Assembly: GCA_963755985.1 (NCBI GenBank)
Contig: CAVWLO010000002.1
Location: forward strand, 620,001-684,000
DNA from: DASXMT01 sp963755985
GTDB lineage: Bacteria > Actinomycetota > Acidimicrobiia > Acidimicrobiales > RAAP-2
Length of the DNA: 64,000 bases
Direction of reading: 5' to 3'
Part shown: in pieces, positions 34,749 to 43,232 of the stretch
Numbering within the stretch: position 1 is the stretch's first letter
Layout of the letters: each line of letters starts with the position of its first letter
Made by a program: the position numbers and the translations under genes
Notes under the pieces: generated by a model
Told to the model about the DNA's origin: nothing
Databases searched by the model: none
The model's input: the letters and a program-made list of their open reading frames with translations, nothing else

Positions 34749-35383
34749 CACGAGCTGACGCGCGACGCGACCGGGCTGTCGTGGCAGGCGGCCACGAAGT
34801 TGGCCAGGATGGCCAGCCCGACCGCACCTGACTTCTCCGGGTGGAACTGCGTGCCCCACAGCGGTCCTTGCTCGGCCGAGGCGACGACGGTGCCCCCGTA
34901 GTCGCAGGTCGAGGTGGTGGCCTCGGTCACCTCGGGGGCAAAGGAATGGACGAAGTACACCCATGAGCCCTCGTCGAGGCCCCGCAGGAGGCCCGACTCG
35001 ACCCCGGGCCGGCGCTCGAGCTGGTTCCACTGCATCTGGGGGTGCTTGACCCCGACGTTGAGCGCTCTGACCCTTCCGGGAAGTACGCCCAATCCGGCGT
35101 GACCGGGGTCCTCGTCCGACCCCTCGTAGAGCAGCTGGAACCCGATGCAGATGCCGAGGAAAGGCAGCCCCCTGGCGATGGCGTCCTGGGCCACCCGATC
35201 GAGGCCGGTGGCACGAAGGGCGCGGGCACAGGGCCCGAAGGCGCCGACACCTGGCAGCACCATGCCCGTGGCCGAGGCCGCTTCCTCCGGGTCGTCGACC
35301 AGGCCGGCATCTGCGCCCAGGTGTTGGAGGGCTTTCTCGGCCGAGCGGAGGTTGCCGATCCCGTAGTCGAGGACGGCGATCAC
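34748..35383 (-). CDS. hisH: Imidazole glycerol phosphate synthase, glutamine amidotransferase subunit
   Basis: 211-aa class I glutaminase supplying ammonia to HisF. The nucleophile Cys is in FLGICIGFQLLYEGS and the His-Glu pair in TQFHPEKSGAVG. It starts VIAVLDYGIGNLRS from a GTG at 35383; the upstream in-frame sequence is not family-like. The ribosome-binding site is weak. It lies 52 bp after hisB, the widest spacing within hisDCBHAF. Confidence 0.95.
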   Translation of the reverse strand: MIAVLDYGIGNLRSAEKALQHLGADAGLVDDPEEAASATGMVLPGVGAFGPCARALRATGLDRVAQDAIARGLPFLGICIGFQLLYEGSDEDPGHAGLGVLPGRVRALNVGVKHPQMQWNQLERRPGVESGLLRGLDEGSWVYFVHSFAPEVTEATTSTCDYGGTVVASAEQGPLWGTQFHPEKSGAVGLAILANFVAACHDSPVASRVSS

Positions 35384-35435
35384 AGCGCTGGCAGCTTGCC
35401 GGCCGCGGCCGCAAGGGACGCGGGACAGAGGCGAG

Positions 35436-36050
35436 TCACAGCGTCCCCTTGGTCGAAGGGACACCGGATCCTTCTTGCCGCACCGCGTCACGGAGCGCCC
35501 GGGCCACTCCCTTGAACGATGCCTCCACAATGTGGTGGGTGTTCTTGCCCGTCTTCAGGCGGACGTGCAGCGTCATGGCCGCCGAGGTGACGAAGGCGCG
35601 CCAGAACTCCTCGGCCAGCTGCGGGTCGAATCCGGGGGTGCCCAGAGGGGCGGCATCAGGCGGGAGGTCTACGTCGTAGAGGATGAACGGCCGGCCGGAC
35701 AGGTCGAGGGCCACCTCGACCAACGCCTCGTCGAGCGGAAGGTTGATGGAGGCGAACCGGCGGATCCCCGCCTTGTCCCCCAGAGCCTCGCGCACGACCT
35801 CGCCGAGGGTGATGCCCACATCCTCGACCGTGTGGTGGGCGTCGACCTCGAGGTCGCCCCTGGCCTTGACCGTGAGGTCGAAGCCGCCGTGCTTGCCCAG
35901 CTGGCTGACCATGTGGTCGAAAAAGGGCAGGCCGGTGGACACCTCGGTGGTCCCGTGGCCATCGATGTCCACGGCCACCTCGATGGAGGTCTCCTTGGTC
36001 GAGCGCTTGCGGGAGGCTATCCGCGGGTTTGAAGTGGCGGTGGCAGTCAT
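35436..36050 (-). CDS. hisB: Imidazoleglycerol-phosphate dehydratase
   Basis: 204-aa manganese enzyme. Both His-rich metal motifs are clear: FFDHMVSQLGKHGGFDL with DAHHTVEDVGI, and the second-half NTHHIVEASFKGVARAL; GRPFILYDV is also present. It is monofunctional, without the phosphatase domain of the enterobacterial enzyme. The ATG overlaps the hisC stop (ATGA). Confidence 0.96.
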   Translation of the reverse strand: MTATATSNPRIASRKRSTKETSIEVAVDIDGHGTTEVSTGLPFFDHMVSQLGKHGGFDLTVKARGDLEVDAHHTVEDVGITLGEVVREALGDKAGIRRFASINLPLDEALVEVALDLSGRPFILYDVDLPPDAAPLGTPGFDPQLAEEFWRAFVTSAAMTLHVRLKTGKNTHHIVEASFKGVARALRDAVRQEGSGVPSTKGTL

Positions 36051-37285
36051 GTCCGGCTCTCTTCCACGTGATCCTGGTGACCTTCCAGGGCGGCGCGCAG
36101 CGCAGCCAGGAACCGATCGTTCTCCTCGGGGAGACCCACGGTGACCCGCAGGCACCCGGTCAGGCCCGGCCACTCCGAACAGTCTCGCACGAGGATCGAC
36201 TGATCGAGCAGGTGCTGCCAGACCTGGCGGGCCGGGCGGCCGGTGGGCCGGAAGAGGATGAAGTTGGCATCCGACGGCCACGTTTCCAGCGTCATCTCAG
36301 CGAAGGCGGCGGCGATCCGACCGCGCTCCTCGCGCAGCACGGCCACCCGGGCCCGCATGGCCTCGTCGAACTCGAGCGCCAGCCGTCCGGCCACCTGCTT
36401 GACCGAGTCCAGGTGGTAGGGCAGGGTAACCAGCTCGCAGGCGGCCACCACCGCCGGCGAGGCCACCAGGTACCCGAGCCGGCCGGCGGCCATCGACCAC
36501 GTCTTTGAGAAGGTCCGGACCACGGCCACTCGGTCGCTGCCCGGGCCCCCGGCGCGTACCAGCTCGAGCGCGGACGACGGGGCGAACTGGCCGTAGGCCT
36601 CGTCCACCACGACCAGGCCCGTGGTCGAGGCCACCACCTGGGCGACGGTCTCGGGGGGGTCGGCCCGTCCCGTCGGGTTGTTGGGCGAGCAGAGGAAGGT
36701 GACGACCGGCTGCGCGTCGGCGAGGACCCGTGCCACCTCCTCGGGATCGAGCTCGAAGTCGTCGGTGCGTCCACCGGCGGCCACCTGGGTGCCGGTGACC
36801 ATGGCGATATGCCGGTGCAGCGTGTAGGTGGGCTCGAAGAGAGCCGCCGTCCGACCCGGGCCGCCATAGGCGAGCAGGAGGCATTGCAGGACCTCGTTGG
36901 ACCCGTTGGCGCAGAACAGCTGATCGGGTCGGACCCCGTGCGACCGGGCCAGCGCGGCCCGCAGCTCGGTCGCCTGGCGATCGGGGTACCGGTTGAATTG
37001 GATGCGACCCAGTTCGTCCCGGAGCGCCTCGAGCCACGCGTCGGGCGGCGGGAGGGGCGATTCGTTGGTGTTGAGCCGCACCTCCACGTCGACCTGGGCC
37101 GAGTGATAGCCGTCCAGGCCGACCAGGTCCGGCCGGATGGGTACTGCTGCTGGCCCGACCGGCGCCGGGTTCGTGGCCCCGTCCCGGTCAGCCATCGGAG
37201 CGCCGGACCCGTCCCGGTCAGCCCTCGGTGCGCCGGACCCGTCCCGGTCAGCCCTCGGAGGGCCGGAGGCGCTTAGGTCAGCCAT
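36047..37285 (-). CDS. hisC: Histidinol-phosphate aminotransferase with N-terminal repeats
   Basis: 412-aa PLP aminotransferase. The enzyme begins near residue 50 (LNTNESPLPPP) and has FCANGSNEVLQ, SPNNPTGRADPP, VVVDEAYGQFA and the PLP-Lys segment TFSKTWSMAAGRLGY. Residues 8-40 are an added low-complexity leader in which RADRDGSGAP-type decapeptides repeat three times, encoded by a 30-bp tandem array. The ATG overlaps the hisD 3' end by 13 bp. Confidence 0.94.
   Translation of the reverse strand: MADLSASGPPRADRDGSGAPRADRDGSGAPMADRDGATNPAPVGPAAVPIRPDLVGLDGYHSAQVDVEVRLNTNESPLPPPDAWLEALRDELGRIQFNRYPDRQATELRAALARSHGVRPDQLFCANGSNEVLQCLLLAYGGPGRTAALFEPTYTLHRHIAMVTGTQVAAGGRTDDFELDPEEVARVLADAQPVVTFLCSPNNPTGRADPPETVAQVVASTTGLVVVDEAYGQFAPSSALELVRAGGPGSDRVAVVRTFSKTWSMAAGRLGYLVASPAVVAACELVTLPYHLDSVKQVAGRLALEFDEAMRARVAVLREERGRIAAAFAEMTLETWPSDANFILFRPTGRPARQVWQHLLDQSILVRDCSEWPGLTGCLRVTVGLPEENDRFLAALRAALEGHQDHVEESRT
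37181..37270. repeat. 30-bp tandem repeat in the hisC 5' end
   Basis: Three units of 30 bp starting GTCCCGGTCAGCC, with a partial fourth reaching the hisC start. Units differ at one to four positions. They encode the RADRDGSGAP repeats in the HisC leader and keep the frame. Confidence 0.9.
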
Positions 37286-38559
37286 CGGAGACGCACCGAC
37301 TCGGCATGGGCGGGCAGGCCCTCGGTCTCGGCCAGGGTGACGACGTGCGGCCCGAGCTCGGTCAGCGCCTTGTCCTCGACCGACACGGCGTGGATGTGGC
37401 GGCGGAAGTCATCGACCCGGAGGGCGCTGGCGAACCGGGCCGTCCGGTTGGTGGGCAGGACGTGGTTGGGCCCGGCCAGGTAGTCACCCACGCTGGCCGG
37501 GGAGGACGTACCGAGGAAGACGGCACCCGCGGCTCTGACCATCGGCAAGAGGCTCGCGGCGTCGTCCACCAGTAGCTCGAGGTGCTCGGGAGCCACCACG
37601 TTCGAGACATCGAGCGCCTGGGCCGGCCCGTCGACCAGCACGACATACCCGCCATCCCGCAGGGTGGCCTCGAGGTCGGCCCGCCGGGGTGAGGCGGCCA
37701 CCAGTCGGTCGACCTCGGTTGCCACCCGATCGGCCACCACATCCGACCAGGTGACCAGCCACGCCAGCCCGTCGGGACCGTGCTCGGCCTGGACGACCAG
37801 GTCAATGGCAGCCAGCTCCGGCGGCGTGTCTGCGTCGGCGATGACCACGACCTCGGATGGCCCGGCGAAGGCCGACGCCACCCCGACCACGCCCGAGACC
37901 TGGCGCTTGGCCTCGGCCACGTAGCGGTTCCCAGGCCCCACGATCACGTCGACCGGCGCGATCGACTCGGTCCCGAAGGCCATGGCCGCGATGGCCTGGG
38001 CGCCACCGATCCGATAGACCTCGTCGACGCCGGCGATGGACGAAGCAGCCAAGGTGGCGTCATCGACCGTTCCGTTCCCACCCGGCGGCACGCACAGGAT
38101 CACCTCAGCCACACCAGCCACCCGAGCCGGGACAGCACACATGAGGACGGTGGATGGGTAGCGGGCGCGACCGCCCGGCGCGTAGCAGCCGGCACGTTCG
38201 ACCGGCCGGGTGAGGTGGCGAACGGTGATGCCGCCAGACTCGAAGTCATCGACCGGTGCCGCCTCGTGGGCGTGGTAGGCGAGGATCCGGTCGTGGGCCA
38301 CGTGGAGAGCGGTCGTGAGATCTGACGGGATCCGATACAGCGCAGCCTGGATGTCGCTGGAGGGAACACGGAGATCGTCGACCGACGCATGGTCGAAGCG
38401 CTCGGTCAGTCGGCGGACGGCCGAGTCACCGCCCGCCTTGACCTCGGCGATGATGCCGGCGACCGCGTCCGAGGACCGCTCTTGCTCGTCAGCGGGACGA
38501 GGCAGGGCCGATCGCAGGTCGCCGGTGCTGCCGCGAAGATCGATTCGGCGAAGGGACAT
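37273..38559 (-). CDS. hisD: Histidinol dehydrogenase
   Basis: Last two oxidations of histidine synthesis, 428 aa, zinc-dependent. Motifs: CYAPGGRARYPSTVLM, VDVIVGPGNRYVAEAKR, FAGPSEVVVIAD, catalytic QAEHGPDGLAW (Glu-His) and the zinc-site region VVAPEHLELLVDDA, then AGPNHVLPT. It is the first gene of the hisD-C-B-H-A-F, groES-like, hisI, trpE, ygfZ operon; the promoter should lie in the 98-bp gap to the divergent small gene at 38658. Confidence 0.96.
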   Translation of the reverse strand: MSLRRIDLRGSTGDLRSALPRPADEQERSSDAVAGIIAEVKAGGDSAVRRLTERFDHASVDDLRVPSSDIQAALYRIPSDLTTALHVAHDRILAYHAHEAAPVDDFESGGITVRHLTRPVERAGCYAPGGRARYPSTVLMCAVPARVAGVAEVILCVPPGGNGTVDDATLAASSIAGVDEVYRIGGAQAIAAMAFGTESIAPVDVIVGPGNRYVAEAKRQVSGVVGVASAFAGPSEVVVIADADTPPELAAIDLVVQAEHGPDGLAWLVTWSDVVADRVATEVDRLVAASPRRADLEATLRDGGYVVLVDGPAQALDVSNVVAPEHLELLVDDAASLLPMVRAAGAVFLGTSSPASVGDYLAGPNHVLPTNRTARFASALRVDDFRRHIHAVSVEDKALTELGPHVVTLAETEGLPAHAESVRLRWLT

Positions 38560-38657
38560 AGCCCGTCAATCGTACTCGGCCCGTCAACATCCCTGGCCTG
38601 GGCGGCGCTCGGCGCCGGTGTTCGTATGTTGCGTTCCAACGGTGACAAGATCGGTTC

Positions 38658-38864
38658 ATGCCCGAGAGCAACGCAGAGCTGTCGTCCCTCGCCACCGTGC
38701 TCGACGAGTTGACCCGCCGGGTCACGCACAACGCCGAGGCCGCGGCGGCCGCCCACGATGAGGAGGTGGCCTCGGAGTTGTTCGCCATCGAGCGAGCTCT
38801 CGGGGGAGCCTCCCGACGCCTGTCCCGGCTCAGCGTCTCCCAGGACCGCAAGGCCCGACGCTGA
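38658..38864 (+). CDS. Small conserved-looking hypothetical protein
   Basis: 68-aa, helical, Ala/Glu/Arg-rich protein (SLATVLDELTRRVTHNAEAA, ELFAIERALGGASRRL). There is no signal peptide or membrane segment. It is the only plus-strand frame between hisD and the PIN gene and is divergent from hisD. Regular amphipathic spacing and low stop density in frame suggest a real gene, but I know no function for it. Confidence 0.65.
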   Translation: MPESNAELSSLATVLDELTRRVTHNAEAAAAAHDEEVASELFAIERALGGASRRLSRLSVSQDRKARR

Positions 38865-38899
38865 CCGACGCTCGAACCGGCCCCAGGGCCGCGCCCCGA

Positions 38900-39319
38900 T
38901 CAGACGGCGTGCAGGATCAGCTGGTGGTCGAGCTCGGTTGCGAGGTCGGCCAACCGGGGTGAGCGGCCGGTCACCACGGCGTGGTTGCGCCGGGACGCAC
39001 TCTCGACCACCGCAACCGTGGCCAGGTTGTCGGTCCCCGTGGAGGCAGCCAGTGTCCCCAACCGTTCCGCTCGATCGACGTCGAGTGGCTCGATATCCGT
39101 TCCCAGCAGCATCTCGCCGAGTACGTCCCGCTCCTCGACGGTCCTCATGGCCTCGGCTACGACCAGGGCAGGCACAACGGGCACGAGGCCCCGGACCAGC
39201 GCAGCTCGGTGCAGTGCCCACAAGAGGCGATCGTCCTGGGACGCCGCACGCAGTGCGGCGATCCCGTAGACCAGCCCGCTCCGAGGCGAGTGAGGCCGAT
39301 CGCCGGTGGCGGCGCTCAC
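38900..39319 (-). CDS. PIN-domain (VapC-like) protein lacking catalytic acids
   Basis: 139-aa protein that follows an actinobacterial PIN-toxin pattern along its length: RLLWALHRAALVRG, VPVVPALVVAEAMR, EPLDVDRAERLGTLA, NHAVVTGRSPRLADLA. Active PIN nucleases hold four acidic residues. Here the first-strand Asp position reads LVYGIAAL, the mid-domain Asp region reads TDNLATVAVV and the last Asp region VVTGRSPRL, so three of four are missing; the helix Glu (VVAEAM) remains. The antitoxin-like gene lies 25 bp upstream on the same strand, the usual vapBC order. Probably a toxin that has lost RNase activity. Confidence 0.72.
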   Translation of the reverse strand: MSAATGDRPHSPRSGLVYGIAALRAASQDDRLLWALHRAALVRGLVPVVPALVVAEAMRTVEERDVLGEMLLGTDIEPLDVDRAERLGTLAASTGTDNLATVAVVESASRRNHAVVTGRSPRLADLATELDHQLILHAV

Positions 39320-39344
39320 CGCTGCTGCCCCTTCGCCGCCGCGC

Positions 39345-39653
39345 TCACCGCCGCTGCCGCTTCGCCGCGGCGCCTACCGGACGGACCATGGCCGCCACCC
39401 CCGGGCGGACCTTGGCGACTACGCCCGAGAGGAGGCGGGCAAGGAGCGCCTCGCCCGCTGCGATCTCCTCCGGGGTCAGGTCACCGGCCCGCTCCTCCCA
39501 CGCAGCCACTCCACGGAGACCCTCGCGGATCCTCAGCTGGTGCTCAGCGGCGAGCGACAGCCAGGCCGAGAAGGACATCCCGTCCTCGTCCGCGGCGTGC
39601 TGGATGGCACGGGCGACCCCCTCGGAGATCGAGACGGAGCGTTTCACGACCAT
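39345..39653 (-). CDS. Antitoxin-like protein of a VapBC-type pair
   Basis: 102-aa protein. The N-terminal ribbon-helix-helix-like part is VVKRSVSISEGVARAI, MSFSAWLSLAAEHQLRI; the C-terminal half is helical with DLTPEEIAAGEALLARL, a pattern common to antitoxins paired with this PIN group. The ATG at 39653 is chosen over the longer frame, which runs back into nth. It ends in a basic Ala/Arg tail encoded over a short, imperfect repeat region around 39305-39380. It sits 46 bp downstream of nth. Confidence 0.72.
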   Translation of the reverse strand: MVVKRSVSISEGVARAIQHAADEDGMSFSAWLSLAAEHQLRIREGLRGVAAWEERAGDLTPEEIAAGEALLARLLSGVVAKVRPGVAAMVRPVGAAAKRQRR

Positions 39654-39699
39654 GGCGATCACGGTACCGCGGCAACCACCGAGGCCCTCGGCGATCTCG

Positions 39700-40404
39700 C
39701 TACTGGCCGACGGAGCTCGCCTGCGGCCCTCGCTTCGCTGCGCGCGCCCTCGTGGGCGCGGTTGATGAAGGGCAGAAGTCGGAGAGGATGCAGCTGAGGC
39801 AGCGCGGCGATCGAGCAACACAGGTTTTTCGACCGTGCAGGATCAACCGGAGGCTGAACGCCCCCCGCTCCCCCGCTGGCACCAGCGCGTTGAGGGCCAG
39901 CTCCACCTTGACGGGATCCGTCTCGCTGGTCAGGCCGAGGCGTACGGCCAGCCGGCCGACGTGGGTGTCAACGGGGAGCCCTGGGAGCCCGAAGGCCACG
40001 CTTCGGATGACGTTTGCCGTCTTGCGACCCACCCCGGGAAGGGTGACCAGGTCCTCGAGCCGGGTGGGCACCTCCCCGCCGAACCGGTCGGTGAGGGCGC
40101 CGGCCATGCCGATCAGGTTGCGGGCCTTGGATCGGAAGAAGCCGGTGGAGCGGATGATCCCCTCGACGACTTCCGGGTCGGCGACGGCCATGGTGGCTGC
40201 GTCGCGGTACCTGGTGAACAAGGTGGGCGTCACCATGTTCACCCGCTCGTCGGTGCACTGGGCCGAGAGGATGGTGGCCACCAAGAGCTGGAAGGGGTTC
40301 TCGTGGCGTAGTGCGCACAACTGCTCGGCTGTGCCTGGGAACTCGGCGGCCAGACGTTCGGCGGACACACGGGCACGGCCGGCCGCGGATCGGGGTCGGG
40401 CCAT
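39700..40404 (-). CDS. nth: Endonuclease III
   Basis: Base-excision repair glycosylase/AP lyase for oxidised pyrimidines, 234 aa. Helix-hairpin-helix with the catalytic Lys LPGVGRKTANVI, the Asp in VDTHVGRLAVRLGL and the 4Fe-4S ligands in the C-x6-C-x2-C-x5-C pattern (CVARSPRCLSCILSDFC). The ATG at 40404 gives a normal length. It is divergent from mshD with 46 bp between starts. Confidence 0.96.
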   Translation of the reverse strand: MARPRSAAGRARVSAERLAAEFPGTAEQLCALRHENPFQLLVATILSAQCTDERVNMVTPTLFTRYRDAATMAVADPEVVEGIIRSTGFFRSKARNLIGMAGALTDRFGGEVPTRLEDLVTLPGVGRKTANVIRSVAFGLPGLPVDTHVGRLAVRLGLTSETDPVKVELALNALVPAGERGAFSLRLILHGRKTCVARSPRCLSCILSDFCPSSTAPTRARAAKRGPQASSVGQ

Positions 40405-40450
40405 GGTGGCGGACTCTACCGGCAGCTCGTCCGGCGCGGACCGGTAGCTT

Positions 40451-41404
40451 GTGCCCGTGGACCGAACCCAGGTCGAGGTCGAGGTACATCGTGACGTGGT
40501 CCCGCCCGACCTGGCCGACGTCATCGAACTTGTCGGCACGGTTGGCACCGTCGACGGCTTCCCGGCGCTGAGCGAGCAGAAGCGAATGGAGCTGGCCGAC
40601 AGCTCGGGTGGGGTTCCTGCCGGGCGGTCCCTGGCCCGGCTCCGCCGCTCGGGCCGCCTGGTCGGATACGGTCACCTGAGCCGGGGGAACGACAGCTGGG
40701 GCATCGAGATCGTCGTGCACCCGGACCACCGAGCTGACGGCATGGCCGAGGCTCTCGGCTCTGCCCTCGTCGCCCCCCTGCTCGATGTGGTTGGGCGCCA
40801 AGGAGGCGGTCAGGTCTACTTCTGGGCACCTCGCGCTTCCGCCGTCCACGACCGGATCGCCGAGGCCAACGGTCTGCACCCGGGGCGCGAGCTGATCCAG
40901 ATGCGGGTGCCGCTGCCCCTAGCCGTACAACCCGGCGACCGGGTCGATCCCCCGCCGACTCGGGCCTTCCGCCCAGGCTACGACGAGTCTGCCTGGCTAG
41001 AAGTGAACAACCGAGCCTTTGCCACCCATCCCGAGCAGGGCGGATGGACGATTCACGAGCTTCTGGGTCGCGAAGAGGAGCCGTGGTTCGATGCAGCCGG
41101 TTTCTTGCTGCACGAGGTCGGCGGACGGCTCGCCGCCTCGTGCTGGACGAAGGTTCACCGTGAGGAGGACCCACCTGTCGGTGAGATCTACGTCATCTCG
41201 GTAGATCCGGATTTCCAGGGCCGTGGCCTGGGCCGATCGCTGACCACGGCCGGGCTGACCTGGCTGGCTGCTGCGGGCATCACCGTAGGGATGCTCTATG
41301 TGGACGCTGACAACGTCGCCGCCGTGGGGCTGTACCGGTCCATGGGATTCACCGTCGACCACGTGGACCGGGCCTATACCGGGAAGATCGCCGCCGCCCC
41401 CTGA
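40451..41404 (+). CDS. mshD: Mycothiol synthase (GNAT acetyltransferase)
   Basis: Acetylates Cys-GlcN-Ins, the last step of mycothiol synthesis; 317 aa with two GNAT domains. The N-terminal GNAT is degenerate (VHPDHRADGMAEAL). The C-terminal GNAT is active-looking (ISVDPDFQGRGLGRSL, NVAAVGLYRSMGF). The segment NRAFATHPEQGGWT is characteristic of MshD. It indicates an actinobacterial thiol metabolism. Starting from the GTG at 40451 the length matches the family. Confidence 0.93.
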   Translation: MPVDRTQVEVEVHRDVVPPDLADVIELVGTVGTVDGFPALSEQKRMELADSSGGVPAGRSLARLRRSGRLVGYGHLSRGNDSWGIEIVVHPDHRADGMAEALGSALVAPLLDVVGRQGGGQVYFWAPRASAVHDRIAEANGLHPGRELIQMRVPLPLAVQPGDRVDPPPTRAFRPGYDESAWLEVNNRAFATHPEQGGWTIHELLGREEEPWFDAAGFLLHEVGGRLAASCWTKVHREEDPPVGEIYVISVDPDFQGRGLGRSLTTAGLTWLAAAGITVGMLYVDADNVAAVGLYRSMGFTVDHVDRAYTGKIAAAP

Positions 41405-41563
41405 ACGCGTGTGCCCGCAGGCTGGCCCCGCCCTGTGGTTGGCTGCCCGTGCCGCACGGCTGGCCGCGCCCTCGTACCCCCGCCCACCGGCCTGTAGCCG
41501 CCGCCACTCACGCGGGGCGACCTCTCGTCGCGGGCGCGGCGGGACTGCGCTGGCACGCGATGG

Positions 41564-42256
41564 CTACCCGATGATCCGGCCGATCGTGAACGTCACGCCC
41601 GCCGCGGCGCCTGCGATCAGAAGCTGCCGACCGGCCGACCAGAGCCATGACTTCCCGGTGAAGTAGGACAGAGCAGCGCCGACGACGAGCGACGAGATCC
41701 CGGCGATGATCACCGAGGCCCAGATGGCGACCGTCCCCGACGTGATCAACCAGGGCACCAGGGGCAGGAAGGCGCCTAGGGCGAACATCACGAATGACGA
41801 GCCAGCAGCCTGCCAGGGACTGCCGAGCTGATCCGGATTGATGCCCAGTTCTTCCCGTGCGTGGGTCTCGAGAGCCGTTTCCGGGTCGCGCATCATCTCG
41901 GTGGCCAGCTCGGCAGCCAGGTCCCGCTCGAGCCCTCGCCGCTCGTAGATTGCGGTGAGCTCCCGCCGCTCGCCCTCGGGCTGGCGATGCAGTGCATCTC
42001 GCTCCACGCTGAGCTCACGCTGCATCAACTCTGTCTGCGCCCGCATGGAGACGTACTCGCCGGCGGCCATCGAGAATGCGCCCCCGACCAGGCCGGCCAG
42101 TCCGGCCAGCCGGACCGAGGTCGCCGAGGTGTGGGCGCCGGCCATGCCAAGGATGAGGGCGACGTTCGAGACCAGCCCGTCGCTGACACCGAACACCGCC
42201 GCCCGGGCGCCACCGCCCTGCAGGCTCCGGTGTTGATGAGAATGGTCGTCGGCCAC
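41564..42256 (-). CDS. VIT1/CCC1-family iron/manganese transporter
   Basis: 230-aa membrane protein. The first helix VFGVSDGLVSNVALILGMAG and the second AGEYVSMRAQTEL are the family signatures. The cytoplasmic metal-binding domain lies between helices 2 and 3 and is Glu-rich (ERRGLERDLAAELATEMM). Helices 3-5 follow to the C-terminus. CCC1/VIT1 proteins move Fe(II) or Mn(II) out of the cytosol. The GTG at 42256 starts VADDHSHQHRS, a His-rich N-terminus. It converges on mshD. Confidence 0.92.
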   Translation of the reverse strand: MADDHSHQHRSLQGGGARAAVFGVSDGLVSNVALILGMAGAHTSATSVRLAGLAGLVGGAFSMAAGEYVSMRAQTELMQRELSVERDALHRQPEGERRELTAIYERRGLERDLAAELATEMMRDPETALETHAREELGINPDQLGSPWQAAGSSFVMFALGAFLPLVPWLITSGTVAIWASVIIAGISSLVVGAALSYFTGKSWLWSAGRQLLIAGAAAGVTFTIGRIIG

Positions 42257-42320
42257 GTGATCGAGCGTACCGACTGATGCCTGGTGAGGATGAACTGAAC
42301 TCGGATCGAAGGGCACCCTC

Positions 42321-42391
42321 GTGGCTGGGCCAAAGGGGACGCTGGTGGCTGGGCCAAAGGGACCCTGGTGGCTGGGCCAAAGGGGACGCTG
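42321..42391. repeat. 23/24-bp tandem repeat, three copies, intergenic
   Basis: Units start GTGGCTGGGCCAAAGGGGAC. Copies one and three are identical 24-mers; the middle copy is 23 bp. The array lies between the VIT1-family gene and the MaoC gene, 59 bp before a second, unrelated array (42450-42525). The 378-bp gap 42257-42634 consists largely of these two arrays plus the likely divergent promoters. Confidence 0.9.
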
Positions 42392-42449
42392 GCGGGCGAC
42401 GGGAGAAAGCGACCGCACGGAGTTGCCCGGAGCGGCTGTTTGCAAGGGC

Positions 42450-42525
42450 CTCTGCCAGGTTGGAAGAGCTCTGCCAGGTTGGAAGAGCTCTGCCAGGTTG
42501 AACGAGCTCTGCCAGGTTGGAAGGG
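42450..42525. repeat. 19-bp tandem repeat, four copies, intergenic
   Basis: Head-to-tail units CTCTGCCAGGTTGGAAGAG; the first two are identical and the third and fourth differ at one or two positions. It lies about 110 bp upstream of the MaoC gene start. It is unrelated in sequence to the array just before it. Confidence 0.92.
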
Positions 42526-42634
42526 CCTCTCCCAGTCGTATCGGACGGGCTCGGGCAAGGTCGGCCCCGGTCGCCGGACTACCGGCCAACCCCTGGTGGT
42601 CCCTCACCCCTGCAGTCCAATAAGGTTCGGTGCC

Positions 42635-43090
42635 ATGACTACCACCGTGCAGGGTATCGACACGTTTCACGACCTGGTGGGACAGCACCTCGGCTATAGC
42701 GAGTGGCACCTCATCGACCAGGACATCATCAATCGATTTGCCGATGCCACCGGTGACCACCAGTGGATCCATGTCGACCTCGACCGGGTCAAGGACGGGC
42801 CGTTCGGAGCGGCCATCGCCCACGGGTACCTGACTCTTTCGCTCGTCCCCGTCTACATGCCCGAGGTCCTCGACGTCCAGGGGATGTCCATGGGCGTCAA
42901 CTACGGCTGCAACAAGGTGCGCTTCCCAGCGCCCGTGGTGGTGGACAGTCGGCTCAGGATGGGTGTCGCAGTAGGCGACGTGGAAGACGTCAAGGGAGGC
43001 GTCCAGGCCAACCTGGACGTCACCATGGAGGTCGAGGGCGTGGACAAGCCCAGCTGCGTGGCCCAGGTGGTCTACCGCTACTTCTACTAG
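42635..43090 (+). CDS. MaoC-like (R)-specific enoyl-CoA hydratase
   Basis: 151-aa single hot-dog protein. The hydratase motif FADATGDHQWIHVD (Asp and His catalytic pair), then DGPFGAAIAHGYLTLSL and NYGCNKVRFPAPV, are the standard MaoC features. It hydrates trans-2-enoyl-CoA in fatty-acid degradation or related acyl-CoA pathways. The ATG at 42635 gives the usual length; the longer frame upstream is repeat sequence. It stands alone, with the MerR-type regulator 142 bp downstream. Confidence 0.93.
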   Translation: MTTTVQGIDTFHDLVGQHLGYSEWHLIDQDIINRFADATGDHQWIHVDLDRVKDGPFGAAIAHGYLTLSLVPVYMPEVLDVQGMSMGVNYGCNKVRFPAPVVVDSRLRMGVAVGDVEDVKGGVQANLDVTMEVEGVDKPSCVAQVVYRYFY

Positions 43091-43232
43091 GCCTCGGACC
43101 CACTCTGGCTCATCGGGGCCCACTCCGGCTGGTTGGGCCCACGCCTTCACTGTCAGGCCCGAGACAATGGGCTGTTCGCCCAGGTGGTGGGCCTGCTCCA
43201 ACTGTATGAGTGATTACTCCTAGAGTGGTCTC

